In this document: positions 26,017-45,136 of the stretch, one piece after another
Layout of the letters: each line of letters starts with the position of its first letter
Position numbering within the stretch: position 1 is the stretch's first letter
NCBI GenBank assembly: GCA_000149265.1
Contig: CH003301.1
Location: 200,715 to 264,714 of the forward strand
From: Ciona savignyi
Lineage: Eukaryota > Chordata > Ascidiacea > Phlebobranchia > Cionidae
DNA: 64,000 nucleotides
Direction of reading: 5' to 3'
Notes under the pieces: generated by a model
What the model was told of the DNA's origin: nothing
The model's input: the letters and a program-made list of their open reading frames with translations, nothing else
Databases searched by the model: none
Program-made: the position numbers and the translations under genes

Positions 26017-27034
26017 CAAATAGAAAGCATTCTGGTGTTTCCACTCTGCTGCTTCGTCAATATAAACGCATTTACAGCTCGACCCCTGAGGTCAGCTTTA
26101 GAGGTCATAAACTTTATGTTACTGTATCTTTGGGTATGTCAATGGCGGACATATAAAACCATATAGTTTATTGCGTTTTAAAACAAAGAGATTTTTATTT
26201 TGACATCAGAATGACTATCAAGTTTTAAATATACTGTATAGTTTATTTTTTACCAGGCTAGAATTTGGGGGGCTGCTTACTCATAATGGGCTTCTCACTT
26301 ACACAGTTTTGTATATAATTCTGTACATGAATCGGCTGCGCCTCTCATTCCGCCAAAGCACTGTTTAAAATTATGATCCGTAGTTTTTACCTGGATAAGT
26401 TTTAACCCAAAAGATCGACAACACGACCGCGTTTTTATAGAAATCGGTATATGAAGCAGATGGTTAACTATTCGGCCACACCACCATTGCATTTGGCTAA
26501 CACAGGGTCATGGCTTTCCATAAATATAAGTGAAGCCACAACGTTGTAATTGGGAGTATGTTGTTTTTAATTACTCAATATAATTAATTTTATATAATAA
26601 ATAAAGACTGCAGTATTCAAGTTAATGACATACGCACAGGGAGGCGTTATTTAGCGAATCTTTGCAGATTGCTTCATGTGTTATCTGTATGTTGTGTCTC
26701 GCCTATTACGTCTTAGGCTAGAACAATGGGCACGCGATGTGTGAAGACGGTTGTCAACGTTGAATATACAAAGATCAAATTTATTATATTAAAGTACGTC
26801 GGCACATTCACGAATAACAGTTATCTTAGAGATTGTGTGTTGTAAAACAACATAAACACTGCACGCGGGAAGTTTCTCCGACCATTATAAATTAACCACC
26901 ATTTTAATCACGCGTTAAAAACCAATCCGATAGGTCATTTAAATTATTAGTAATTCCGTTACCCCCTAAACCCAGTAAATTGACCAGTTCTACCAAGCTA
27001 AAGAACGTCACAATCTTGCACAACAGCACTACAA

Positions 27035-27135
27035 TAGCTCAGATAACGCGACGGTCGCCGCAAGGTAATCTGACAAATGCTTACGCGCTTTCCTTTCCCA
27101 TTAACGAGGATAAACATGAAATCCTATTCCAACCT
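27035..27135 (+). mobile_element. Degenerate SINE fragment, opposite orientation
   Basis: CTACAATAGCTCAGATAACGC followed by GAGGATAAACATGAAATCCT matches the reverse complement of the SINE tail half, with many substitutions. It is one of only two copies in this orientation. Confidence 0.65.
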
Positions 27136-28977
27136 ATACTGTAGCCATCCAAACTTGGTCACAAAATAATTTTAACAACTGTACACTAATATATATACTA
27201 ATATATTTTCTTCTGAAAATTTACCCCATATTCGCTACTGCATATCCATAACATTTAACATATTGAATTAAGACTATTAGGCTACACCTAAGCAAACAAA
27301 TTGTAACAACTGAGGGCAGAGACAAGGCAAGCACTTTGACAAACAAAGGTTGTATTTGCCAATTTGCCACAAAAAAATCTATAAGGTCTGGCGGATTTTA
27401 GCGTTAAAATATAAAAAAGAACCCCGGGTTTCAAGATTCCCGGGCATTTCGGGAATCCCCACATCTTGATTCGGCATAAATTTGTAAAGTATATTTTCTA
27501 ACTTTGCCACTACCATTTAGGAGTGAATTGAACTTTTTTTCTTTTGCGCCAAAAATTGCCGTCATCCTTTTAGTTTACGAAAATTCTGTTAAAGTGATTT
27601 ACTCCATATCAAATACATATTAATTTTCCGCCCTTTTACGCAAGTATCGGACGTTAAAATAGACTAATTGTTGGTTCAATCCGGTTTGACAAATCACTGT
27701 TTTATTCGTATTCTAATTCTCAATCGGTTTAAGTTAGTTTAAAAATGCAGCTTTTCATACAAGTGGTAATATTGGTTGTAATTACCTATGTGTTTTTATA
27801 TTTTTTGACATTAACCGGGGTAATTTGGGACATTTTGAGACCATTTAAGTTTAATCAATTTAGTTTATTCAACAAATTATGGGTTATTCGAATATAGACT
27901 GTTAAATAATTTTGGGACGAAAATGCCGAAAACGGGCTTTTTTTACATTTTTTTGGTACGTCAAGAAATCCCATTGAAAATGTTACTGAAAGTTACAACC
28001 TAATCCTCCCTAAGAGTGGACGACACGACGACGTCTGTTTCGAGCGTGACGCAGTAAAAATGAATGAAAACTGTATGCGTCTTTGGACCCGAAGTGGACA
28101 AATAACCAAATATATTTAAACGTGCGGTTTATAGAATTGCAGGCATACTGTTGTAACAACTTGGCACGCTATTGATATAAAAAAAACAATGTTTCACAAT
28201 AAAACATGATCCTTCACAACAGAGTGGAATATTACCGGCCTACCCACAATGCAATCGTACCTCGCAGTGGCGGGCGTTTTGCAAGCCTGTGCAAGTTTCA
28301 ACATGTTTGTTCAGCTAATTACCAAGTCCTTGCTGTTTAATCACCGATAAGAGGCAGTAATTGCAACAGTCTCTTCGCACACGGTTTCCACCTTATCAAA
28401 CTGAAGTTACACGGGAACAGGCCGTACCAGGGAGACTCGTCTCCTATAACCCAAATCGTCTCACTTGACATCTCATTGCGCTAATATTGACTCGAGGTGT
28501 TTGCAAACACAGCGTCCTGCGCGCCCTTCTTAGTTTAATGATTGTGCGGAGTCGGTTAAATAGACCGATGGTACGAGTTGTAACTGTTACAGCAACCAAA
28601 GCTGAATGGACGACGCTGGAACATCATTATGCGACCTTCTGAAGCGATGATTGTTAATAGCCAGATGGTACAGTAGCAAGTACAGTATTATGGTAAGAGA
28701 AATACGCAGTTTGTACTTTTGTTAAACATGCTGTATGACGTGTAAATGAGTTAAGATCTCTGGTTTCGTAAATTATGAAATTATCTTCAGAATTTTTTTT
28801 TCATTTTAAACTACTAATATAACATTGTTTTGATATTTATGGTTTTAACTCTAGCATCATGCATATATATGTTATTAATGACCAGAAATTATTGAATAAC
28901 CAAATAAGGCTATCCTACAAACTGAAGTTGTCTGGTGTTAACTCGATTGTCAGTAAACAAGATGAACACGCATCCAG

Positions 28978-29023
28978 ACACTCAGAAACACGATTATTTT
29001 ATCACAATTGTGTATCTGAGTGT
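28978..29023. repeat. Short imperfect hairpin
   Basis: ACACTCAGAAACACGATT pairs with AATTGTGTATCTGAGTGT (18 positions, one mismatch, one G-T pair) around a 10-base loop. It is too short for a typical pre-miRNA and no flanking pairing was seen. Confidence 0.5.
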
Positions 29024-29837
29024 TTCTCTGTGTGACTCACCGAATACAACGCTGACAAATGATTTTAATTAAAACAACAGATTTGTTCGTATTTAACATG
29101 CTGCTCGCCGCAACCACATAGAAATAATAAAAGTAAAAATAAAACAGTACTGGAAATATACGTCGGAAAAGCAACAGTTTAAACATTATGGTCAAACCGA
29201 CGACACATATTATCGCGCATTCTTGAACTAGCACGAAATTTGATTATTCATAGATATCCAGCGACAGCATTCTTTTTAGAGCTGTGCGCCCGTTGGAGGA
29301 ATTTTGATGACCAACACTATAACTACATCTTCGTCTTACGTCTTTACACTGCGAGTGAGACAAACAAGATCGTGTAGACCATTCCCCGTAGCATGCAAGC
29401 TTGCTAAAGTACTGCTGGATATTTATTCCCAGCACATATTTGCTAAAGGCGTTGCTCGCGAGATTAGTATGATTACTCATGGACAAGTCGGAGATAGAGA
29501 TATTACTGCGTGATTTACGTTTTACATTTTGGATTTACGCTTTAATTATACATTGTTGTAAAGAATCTAATATGGACAACATTTAACATAATTGAATGTC
29601 ATACAGTTGTTCACAAGAAGGCGCAGTTGTCACTTTTGCTGTTGATGGGTTGCGCAACGAAAAAAAGCACAAAAAAAACGTAAAACACTAAAACCTCGTC
29701 TTGCTTGGTAAATGTAAGTATAGGCCTACGCATATTCTACATCACAGGAGTTTCATCAAAGTTTATTTTCAATAAACATACAAAAATCAAATGTTTTAAA
29801 ACTCCATCGGTGCTTACCATGCAGTTAGAAAAGAAAT

Positions 29838-30128
29838 TAGGATAGGATAGGATAGGATATTCATGTTTATCCCCGTGAATGGGAAAACCAAGGGGGTTAT
29901 CACACGGGCAATCGTCAGATCACCACTCGCCTATCGTCGGGTTACCTGAGCTATTGCAGTGTGTTGTGTATATGATAGACACGTTCCTTTAATTTGGTAG
30001 AACCCTTCCAGGCAATATCCGTAAAGTGCCTTGCCCAAGGACACAACCGACTAGCTAGCGACCAGTTTCGCACCTGCCACCTTTAGATTGAAAGGCGAGG
30101 CACTTAATCGCTAGACCAACCGGGCGGA
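29838..30128 (-). mobile_element. tRNA-derived SINE, full length
   Basis: This is the cleanest copy in the window. It has three to four GGATA units, ATTCATGTTTATCCCCGTG, then CTATTGCAGTGTGTTGTG, and ends at AACCGGGCGGAC. On the minus strand the head begins GTCCGCCCGGTTGGTCTAGC (box A), with the box B-like GGTGGCAGGTGCGAAAC about 35 bases further on. Confidence 0.92.
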
Positions 30129-30314
30129 CAATTCAATTCCACTAAAAAATTAAAAAATCACAAGAAAATTTTGGGTGCATGCAAAATGTATAGAACCGCC
30201 TGGAGCCATGTGTGCAGTCGCCTCGAGTATGCAACAACTGAAAGTCGAACTCACCACAAATTTTGCTGGTCTTACATTGTAGGACTTGTAATAAAATTAT
30301 ATTATATCTTAATT

Positions 30315-30387
30315 AATGGTTATCCCCGTGAATGAGAAAACACAAGGTCCACTATCACACGGGCAATCATCAGGTTACCTCGCGCCA
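30315..30387 (-). mobile_element. SINE fragment
   Basis: ATGGTTATCCCCGTGAATGA, then CACACGGGCAATCATCAGGT, matches the SINE tail half. It is cut off at a CAAGTC-rich degenerate repeat (about 30400-30475). Confidence 0.75.
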
Positions 30388-32301
30388 GTGTTGTATTCGA
30401 GTCACTGTAACCAAGTCTCAAGTCAACTCATCGTATACGCAAGTCCAAGTCAAAACCAAGTCGAAGTACAGTCAGACTTCTGGGAAATTAAATTCAAATA
30501 ACGAAGTTAATCAATTTATTATTGTTTTTGTCCAAACATATTGACTCGAATTAAAAAAGTATTCTCTCTTACAGACACGCTCCTGTACAGTTTCCATGCT
30601 CCAGACGCTCCGGTACATTTTGCATGTACCGGAAAAAAATCGATTTCATGCAGAAACCAGCAATCGGACAACCTTTCTGGTTTATTTTAATCTTTAACTA
30701 AAATTTATCCCATTGTACTTTTATAATGAACGGATACCAAAGCAACAATTTAACAAGCCATGTATATATATTATCATTTACTGTTATTGGTAGAGTGTTA
30801 ACTAACTACTTTGTGGTGTTTTTTTGATCGACCACGTTATAAATGCATAAAAAGGCGTCACAATAAAAAAAACAGAAACTCGCCCTTTGTCCCTAGTTAT
30901 TACGTAACACAGGTGCACAATCAAGGTTATAAATTTATGTTTGCCATGTTAATCGGTGGAAGCGATTTGTACCAGTTGAACAATGGTGCCAGTGTTGCCT
31001 TATATACTTACGTCGCGTTTGTACAAACATTTCCGCAACACCTGTGGAAATCTATTTTCGCTTGATTAAATGAAGTTGGCAGTCAACATGTACTTGATCT
31101 AACCCAACATGACCCCGGTAATTATCGCCAGTAATGAATCACACAAACAAATCAACTGGGCCACTGCCGCGAAAGCTTGTACTTTGCCCAGAAAGCAAGA
31201 ACAACCCGGCGCGCACGAAACGCAGTTCAAACAAACTTATGTTCTTATCATTCAAGTGATGGGCACACAAGGTTGATAAGTTTGTGGTTAATTGTTAACT
31301 AGCTTGTTTGCTCGCCTCTAACCTTCTTGATTTATGGGCAACTAAAGGCTTGCGCAACCACCGCAAACTATAGCGCTATAATCACGTCGAAGCAGCGCAA
31401 ATGATTTGCGAACAATTTACTAAGCATTAACTACAGCAAAGATTAAAAAGTTTTAACGATATTTAATTAAATGCCACCAAGGAAACCTAGAGTAAACATT
31501 TTCAAATGGTCACAATAGGGAAATCCATTGAATCAGTGTACCTTAACCACAGTGGTTAGTTGTAATTACATTTCAAGTCCCGGCCGATATAATAAACAAC
31601 CAGAATCTTCATATTAGCAACCTATTACTTTGGGCTAAATAGTAATCATATTAGCAACCTATTACCCAGGCTTATTATTAATCATGGTATTGTACACCAT
31701 AAGTTTTGCGTGAGAGAATCAACAGTGTAATACACACAAACACAAAAGTAACCACATTGTTTCCCTTTAGTACTTGTGCCACCGCACTGAGCGGAACAAG
31801 GTGTGGGTGGATACAAACATATGTATTTAAGCAGCTGTGCCGTCAAAAATCGACCAATTTTAAAGTTAAACATAGTGCGCATAAGTATCTAGTTATTGTC
31901 CTTTTAGGTGCTTGCCCGTTAAATTTACTGATTTTACCAAACACGACAGTGCACACTGCAGTAACAGTGCCGGGTTTCAACCACGGTCAACACGTTAAAC
32001 GGAAAACTTGAAGAGCTGCCGTATCATAAGACGTGATCCGCATAAGCTTACTTATTTTTGTACGAAGCGGAAGTTGTTTCATGAATCATGGATACGTGAA
32101 TCATTAAAGACACCGAAGTTAAGTTACGAGGTGTTTATGGCAGTGTCTGTTTGCGTTAAAAAACTTATACACTTTTAATTGTACTGAGAAAAGTGTTGTT
32201 TATTCGCAGGACCATTTACGCCCTAAACTTATAGGAATAAATTGTTTAAAACAATACGATTTAATGTTGTTTTCATATTAAACTTGGACACAAGGTAAGT
32301 A

Positions 32302-38512
<6,211 letters not shown>

Positions 38513-38629
38513 TTTTTTGGCCACTGTTTGAACCATACTCTACCAGACCTTTAGTCCAAAATATCAACAAAATAAAGCATGGCACCTCATCCAAGTTACG
38601 CGGGTAACTTAAATTTCTCTATGGTTTTA

Positions 38630-38949
38630 GGTAGAAGCTGTGTGGTATCGAGTTTAGTCTACAAGGAGACAACCTTTTTTATTTGAGGACGATACTCGTT
38701 ACCAGAACAAATCTTTTTTTCGATGCAGAGAGTGTATACAGTCTAAAAAAAGATAGTACAGTAATTGTTTTGTTTTTTTTTAATTGTCGTCATTAAAAGG
38801 AGGCCGATACAGAACCGATTCTGGTATCGTGTATCGTCCTCAAAAAAAGAAAAAAGGTTCTCCCCTAGTATAGGAGAGAAGACCAAACTGGATACCACCA
38901 TAGTATACTAAATCTGTTTAGTATTCTATGATACCACACAGCTTCTACC
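38630..38949. mobile_element. 320-bp foldback MITE
   Basis: GGTAGAAGCTGTGTGGTATC at 38630-38649 is repeated as its exact reverse complement at 38930-38949. Inner segments also pair: AACCTTTTTTATTTGAGGAC on the left with GTCCTCAAAAAAAGAAAAAA on the right. No open frame is seen. A target duplication is not clear from the flanks. It lies just upstream of the TGS1 start. Confidence 0.88.
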
Positions 38950-39327
38950 ATGGCTTGGGATTACTAACAATTTACCTTTTATGGCTCACTTTAAATCATT
39001 TTTGAGAGGGTATAACTCAATTGAGAGATATATACTTCATTTTTGGGGTGAATTTGAATAATGGATTACACTAAATTCGAAAAATACACTGCACTAACTC
39101 TAGTAATGAAGAAAATGTGACAATTATCCAATGTTCTAGTTTTCGTCAGTCATATTACCAAGAATGTCACAACTACATTTGTCTACACTTTGTATATAAT
39201 ATTTTCACTATGCCGTCGTGTGGCCAAAATGTTAACGCGATCGATACATAAACGAACTATATACAAACACGGTCACCGAGACGAAACAATCAACAGTTCG
39301 AATCGTAACTTCTATAATCATTTACCT

Positions 39328-39816
39328 GTGGGGTGCCTCTAAATACTCAGACCGGCTTTTGGGGAGGGACTTAAGCCCCCCGGATCACTGAGATCGCCTT
39401 GGAAAGTAATTCTAACCCTGTCCCAAACACTAATCTCAACCCCAGAACTAACTTTAACCCCNNNNNNNNNNNNNNNNNNNNNNNNNNNNNNNNNNNNNNN
39501 NNNNNNNNNNNNNNNNNNNNNNNNNNNNNNNNNNNNNNNNNNNNNNNNNNNNNNNNNNNNNAGGACCGCTTGGAGCGCTTGGATCGCTTGCACCACTTAG
39601 ATTGCTATGGAAAGTAATTTTAACCCTGTCCCAAACACTAATCTCAACCCCAGAACTAACTTTAACCCCAACCCTATAACATTAATATCATGGCTTTTGT
39701 AATTACTAAGTATAGTAAGCGATCCAAGCGATCCAAGCGATCCAAGCGCTCCAAGCGATTTAAGCGATCCATGCGCTCCAAGCGGTCCAAGCGCTCCTGT
39801 AGTATTTAGAGGTACC
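39328..39816. mobile_element. Foldback element with GATCCAAGC minisatellite, containing an assembly gap
   Basis: GGTGCCTCTAAATACT near 39332 pairs with AGTATTTAGAGGTACC near 39800-39815, giving terminal inverted repeats. Inside, GGACCGCTTGGAGCGCTTGG (39563 on) is inverted relative to about nine 9-10 base units of GATCCAAGC (39719-39797). A block of about 63 bases ending AACTAACTTTAACCCC occurs twice (near 39399-39461 and 39606-39668), on either side of a run of N. Confidence 0.85.
39462..39561. other. Assembly gap (run of N)
   Basis: Exactly 100 undetermined bases, the usual placeholder for a gap of unknown size. It falls inside a repeat that flanks it on both sides, so the true repeat number is probably collapsed. 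Confidence 0.99.
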
Positions 39817-40341
39817 GATATATTATACACGGTTCTTGTTATCCATGTTTAATTACACATTCCGTTCGATCATAGGGATCGTATATTGTTTTTAATACAT
39901 TTTGTACCAATTAGGCTAACAATTTTAGGAATTTTAATTGGTATGATGACCATTTGTAGGCTTATTATTTTGAAAATATCCCAAGGGGAATTCCCAAAAC
40001 ACTAACTAGGTAAACACAAATAGACTCAAAATAAAATACTTCGCCGAAAAATCTCCGAAAATATAAAATACGTTAGCAACTATAATTTACTATAACCACC
40101 ACCCTGAACAGTTTTATGGTAAATGTCCCAAACCACACTCAAAAACCAGTGATCAATGTGAATAAAACCTCGATTATATCAGAACAAAATACAAAATCGC
40201 ATTGAACTTTTTAGAGCCGTTAGATAATGCGTATTAAATATGCAGTAGTAAATTTGTATTTCGCGTTTCGAATAGATAATTAACTTTAATTTAAAAGAGT
40301 TTGTAGATATAAAATGAACTTGAAAAAAATGAACTCAGACT

Positions 40342-40600
40342 AGGATAGGATAGGATATTCATGTTTATCCCCGTGAATGGGAAAACCAAGACATACGGGC
40401 GATCGTCGGGTTATCGGAGCTATTGCAGTGCATTGTGTATAATTTACACGTTCTTTAATTTGGTAGAATCCATCAATCCGCTTAGTTTGGGCAACTTCCG
40501 GTAAGTGACTTGCTTAAGGACACAACCGACTTGTTAGTCACTAGTTCCGACTCTGCAACCTTTCGGTTGAAATTAAGGAGTCGGACTAACCCAATTTACT
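40342..40600 (-). mobile_element. tRNA-derived SINE, diverged
   Basis: Starts AGGATAGGATAGGATATTCA and contains GGAGCTATTGCAGTGCATTG. It ends in a degraded head (CTGCAACCTTTCGGTTGAAA). Several small deletions are visible relative to the 29838 copy. Confidence 0.85.
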
Positions 40601-41360
40601 CTGTAAAATTTCTTTAAATATATAAATACAAGGAATAAGATTCCATTATTGCCACGACTGTAAAATAAAAAAAATTAAACTCAGCATATGTCGATAGAGA
40701 ATTTCAGTACGAATAAAAAAGATGCGAGTTTTGACCATCTTAAATAGTTTTCCGCCAACTCTCCTGAAACTTATTTAAAGAAGTGACCATTTTACTTTTA
40801 CGCGCACAAAAAAGAAAAACAAGTAAGGTGGACGTTTTTAATTTATTGGCTATATATACATAGTAGATACATGGTGGCAACGGATAAATTACGCTGAGCA
40901 AATTGAAGACAGACCCAAGAATGTCAGCACAGTGGTCGTTGACGGCTCTTTACCCGAATTTTGGCCATTTTCAGAGCAGATATTATTTTTTACAATTGTA
41001 AAGAAAGTTAAAAAATCTGAACAATAATTGTTGAAATAAAATATCCCAGTTTACCTTTAAAACATAATATCAAAAAACAATCAGTTAAAACAAGGACTAC
41101 TTTTATTTCTATACATAGTTTTAAAAATTCAGTATAGTTAAGATTAAGTTGAAAACGTTTTAATGTAAAGTAATAAAGAACATTTAAAAAATGTATAACA
41201 TATTCGTGACGAAAAGGAAGTTAAAAAAATCGCATTTTCGGTTACTGTTCGGTGAATGTAATACACTATGGAGTAATAGTATAATAATACTGTAACCATT
41301 CTTAGGAAAGCTTCCAGCAGTTATTTTTTAAAACGTCGTGATATGTTAATTAAAAACTTG

Positions 41361-42679
41361 TTACATAACTTGTATAAAGCGAGGGCTTAGCGAGTGCACT
41401 GGATCGCAGGTTGTTGGGTTAAGATCATTAATTGGAGGAAAGGCAAGTCCCCGACTCTTCGGCCGCACTTTATTGATTACCACCATCATTGGAAATGTTT
41501 GCGGCATTTCCAAGTTTTTAAAGTCTTGTTCCGACCACTGTGCGCAGTGAATTTTCTGAGACGATAAAAGATCAAAAAGTTATTTTTTCTGAGAGAGATG
41601 AATGATATAACAGAACTGGAAATGCAGACCGCGGAAATTGTACCCTTGTTTGAACTATTTGTCCTTTTCGCTTGTTGATATTAATATAAATTAGAAAAAA
41701 ATATAAAAAAAAAGAATATCACCAACCTGGGCGAGGTCCTTACGCCCACATATCTCAAGTGCCGATATCAAACTCCATAATCGCTTGGTGTCGCTAGCGT
41801 GTCGACTAAGCCACAAAATCAGCATCTACAAATGGTGGAATTGTTTGGGAATGTCATTTGAACAGGGAACTGAATAAATTTACTGTTAACAAAAGCCTCC
41901 AATCGCCATGAATAATCACAGTCGGTATAACAACGGTGATTACTTCAATCCTACTGTCGTGTATAAGCAATAACCAGTGCCAAGCTTTCGAAGCTGTTGC
42001 AATGTATTAACAACACCTTAACTTTATTTATTTGGTATTTTACGCTTCTAGTCAGCGATTTCAAACCCTAATATTTTATTAATTAAAATAAAAAAATACC
42101 AAAGTAGTATGGTAGACATTAAGCCATAGCAATATATATAGGTTACTTGATACGATTTCTGTTTGTGAGTTCCAAATTGTTTATCAATTTGAGCAACATC
42201 ACGTCTTTTTAACCCAAGGTTAAATGCCAACAATCCCCATTCATATCCGATAAACTTGCTCAAATACGCCATCACGTGGGTTGTCAATACATCGAAGTTT
42301 CGGGAATTCTAAAATAATAGCTACAATGCAAAAACTGAATATAGTGAGACTGATGATCAGTCAAAATAATGTAAAAGCAAAACTGGAGTTTTACAATGTA
42401 GTTGCCATAGCATGCCAAACAATATTCCTCTGACATGTATAGGTATTTACTTGTTGAAAACGGTCGACAAGAACTCTATGTCAATAATTGTATATATTCT
42501 TTTAATGTATGTTTATTTTGCCACCCACAAATACACAGACTCGACAGCTTAACAATAACACAATACCGCGTCCGTTTCATTTAGTATTTTTTTATTTGAA
42601 TTATTCATGCTCTTATCTTCCGCAATTCTTATTTCTCTATTAACCGATTCGTCCTCTTTTCGACGTGTTTTTCGGTTTC
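41361..42679 (-). CDS. Death-domain protein, 3' exons (partial)
   Basis: Exons 42679-42567, 42308-42147, 41825-41727 and 41555-41361 join in phase: 189 codons plus two leading bases. A basic, charged linker (NRKTRRKEDESVNREIR) leads into a death domain: FIGYEWGLLAFNLGL (conserved Trp, LA and LGL), RRDVAQIDKQF, MLILWLSRH and LISALEICGRKDLAQ. A Pro-rich C-terminal tail of about 60 residues ends RFIQVM. Death domains of this form occur in FADD, CRADD, PIDD, UNC5 and related adaptors. The FDV start and the position near the C terminus are FADD-like, but no death-effector domain was found upstream, so the subfamily is undecided. Upstream exons, possibly within 42.7-45 kb, were not identified. Confidence 0.75.
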
Positions 42680-44362
42680 CTGTATAATGCCAAGCAACAA
42701 TTTAGTCACAAATAAATGAGAGTTGGGTGGGATAAGCCTATATGTTTGTTCCCGTGATTGTTAATATTGACAATGCCTCCGAGTTTACATGGCCCACTTA
42801 ATTTCAATGGGCTAAGGATGTGTTAAGCAAAGTGCGCTGCTAAGGGGTTAGAGGCAACGGAAGATGTAGCGTCTAACAAAGCATTCAACATTCCACCAAC
42901 CCAGTTAAATATTTAACATTCCTGCAAACCATCTAAAGTAGGTCATTTAAAGTTAAGGTATAATAATTGCACCAGCGTAATTGCTCTTGACCAAATTAGT
43001 TGTTATAAATTAACAAAATAATGTTAAGCTCGCATACACTATCTCACCAAAGCAGCATAATAGTTTCCTTAACATATTCTTTTTGAGCTGTGCACAAGTT
43101 TTGATATATAGATGTGTTCATCACTGAACTGCCAACAAAATTACCTGTTCGTATTCTTTAAAAGTCACGTTTTTCTTTTGTAATTCAATCACAATTCAAA
43201 CCAACGACCCACGGAGTGCTAATTACGAATTCCTTTCTTACATCATCCTAAATCTATCTAAATTTAAGTAAAAAAGTGCATGCTGTACAACTTACTATTA
43301 GTCTCTAGCTACAAATAAATGAATGCGTATCACAGTATAAAACAACCCTGGTCGCAAAATAAAAAGTGTACATAGCGAGATCGAGAGATTATGTTCATAC
43401 GAATAATTGTCCTTGAATCCCACGCACAACAATTGTTTTGTTGTTACCGATATCGTCAGTACAATCACAATTGTTTTCCTCAAAACAATAGTTTTGTTGT
43501 TTTCCTCAAAACAATACGCCGACTGTCAGTTCGGAAAATTTTACAGGATTCTGTGTGTACCCGTTACGTAAATATTATAACGCCGTTATTGGTTGACACA
43601 AATAGTTAGTTGGCCAAAGTTTTAATTTTGCATATATTTACGTTGTAATGGACCTGCAGGCAACATAGGAATTTCCGCCAGATGAACTTTCGGTGTCAAC
43701 TGATTAGATCTTACGAGGTTTTGAAACCACGCGTTTTTGTTGAAACTTTCAGAATCAATAAATATGTTTTTGCAATTATCGAACATTATTGTTTTAATTT
43801 TGATACATTCAGTAGCCGACAGTCGTCGATTTTTCTTGGTGATTCAAGTTTATAGTGTGGACGTTAGGCTCCTAAAATCAGAAGAGTTGAGCTTGTGACA
43901 AAGCAATAAACTTCCGATTTTGTTCCTTTCACAACACATTTTTTCATTTAAGATGTGAAGTCACTTACAGCTTGACCCATAGAGACAGCTAAAGGTTACT
44001 GCACTTTGTGACTTAAAATCTGATTCCGAAGTTGGAAATCGTTGTATCTTTCGATCTATTTCGTGAATTATTTATGTTTTTAAGACCCAAAAAATTACTT
44101 CAGACTTTTTCGCTTACCAAAATAAATTTAAAAACAGCTTTCCAATCGAACTAATCCATTTAAAAATACTTTCGAAACCGGGATAGATTAACTATATGCT
44201 ACATATACAATCTTCAACCGTTTCATTCAATAACCAGATTACTCAAAAACAATTATGGACAAACGAATTGTTCAATTGAGCTAAAATAGTTGGTTAGGGC
44301 GTATTTGCACAGAAGTCTCAGTGTGTTTACTTGTTTACAAGAGACAATGCCAAAACTAAAAT

Positions 44363-44650
44363 GGTATAGGATAGAATATTCAGGTTTTATTCCAGTGACT
44401 GACAAAACGCACGGAAAGTTACCACAAGTGAAATCTTCAGATTACCTTATGCCCATCGTCGTGTTGCTATTGCAGTTTATTTTACGTTGTTAAGGGGTGT
44501 TTACGTTTTTAGTTAAAACCAATTAATCATTGGATGCGGGCAATGCCCGTCCGCTACCTTGCTTAACGACACAACCTACTAACCCAGTGGCTTGTTTGGA
44601 TGGCACAATCTTTCAACTAAAAACGGACGCTCCAATCATCTGAGCTCCAC
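44363..44650 (-). mobile_element. SINE, strongly diverged
   Basis: TATAGGATAGAATATTCAGG starts the element. CTATTGCAGTTTATT, GGCAATGCCCGT and CACAACCTACTAACCCAGTG match the SINE middle and head at reduced identity. Confidence 0.7.
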
Positions 44651-45136
44651 ACGGTTTGTATTCTTTAAGAATGTTGGCTCACATGGCCCTAATGTGCATA
44701 AATTACATATTGTATTACTAGACCGGGGCAAATTCTTCACAGTCGTCAAACGCCAAAAAGTTAGACTCTACATTTAGTGTGCGGACAGCCACAGGTGAAC
44801 TTCCTCTTCTTTTATTTGCGGTTTCATCAATATTTTATTTAAGCTGGCATCAGTTGTACCAACAATTGGGTTTAAACTTAGCCCGGTCAAAAATAGTTTA
44901 TGATTTGTACAGGCGTGAGGCCAGAAGGTTAATGCGATTATAACGTATACCGATTTTTGTACAAAAATGGTTTTAGTCGACCGATTCGAAACAAAATGAT
45001 ATTTTGTTTGATACGATATTTTGTATTTTTTTTAGAAAATGACGTCACAAAAGTCAGTGTCCTAACCAGCTGTTTTATTTTATAAAACTGACATTCACCA
45101 ACATCTTCAAACGCTTAGAACAGCCAAATCGTATAA

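Larger units (their letters stand above)
24555..32301. other. Gene-poor region between TTL and TGS1
   Basis: No exon chain could be supported on either strand. Open frames here are short (under about 85 codons), without recognisable domains or matching splice sites. The region contains SINE copies (25719-26016, 27035-27135, 29838-30128, 30315-30387), a CAAGTC-rich patch near 30400-30475 and a short hairpin at 28978-29023. Distal regulatory DNA or an unrecognised gene remains possible. Confidence 0.6.

Noticed and set aside
26295..26492. Minus-strand Cys-containing 65-codon frame
   Set aside because: No signal peptide, domain or partner exon; consistent with chance.
27745..27900. Plus-strand 51-codon frame starting MQLFIQVVILVVITYVFLYF, like a signal peptide
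   Set aside because: Hydrophobic runs arise easily in AT-rich DNA; no exon chain or domain follows.
28568..28643. Short plus-strand frame MVRVVTVTATKAEW
   Set aside because: Ends after 24 codons with no clear splice donor and no match I can name.
30020..30128. True tRNA gene on the minus strand
   Set aside because: The tRNA-like sequence is the head of a SINE with a body and repeat tail and occurs in many diverged copies, so it is not a functional tRNA gene.
31682..31882. Minus-strand frame with PCSAQCGGTSTKG, resembling part of a thrombospondin type 1 repeat
   Set aside because: Only one short Cys-rich motif, no WSxW signature and no neighbouring exons in phase. Probably chance.
43141..43200. 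Possible exon of the death-domain gene (IELQKKNVTFKEYEQ on the minus strand, donor at 43145)
   Set aside because: A stop lies just upstream without an acceptor between, and the end phase does not fit exon 42679-42567.
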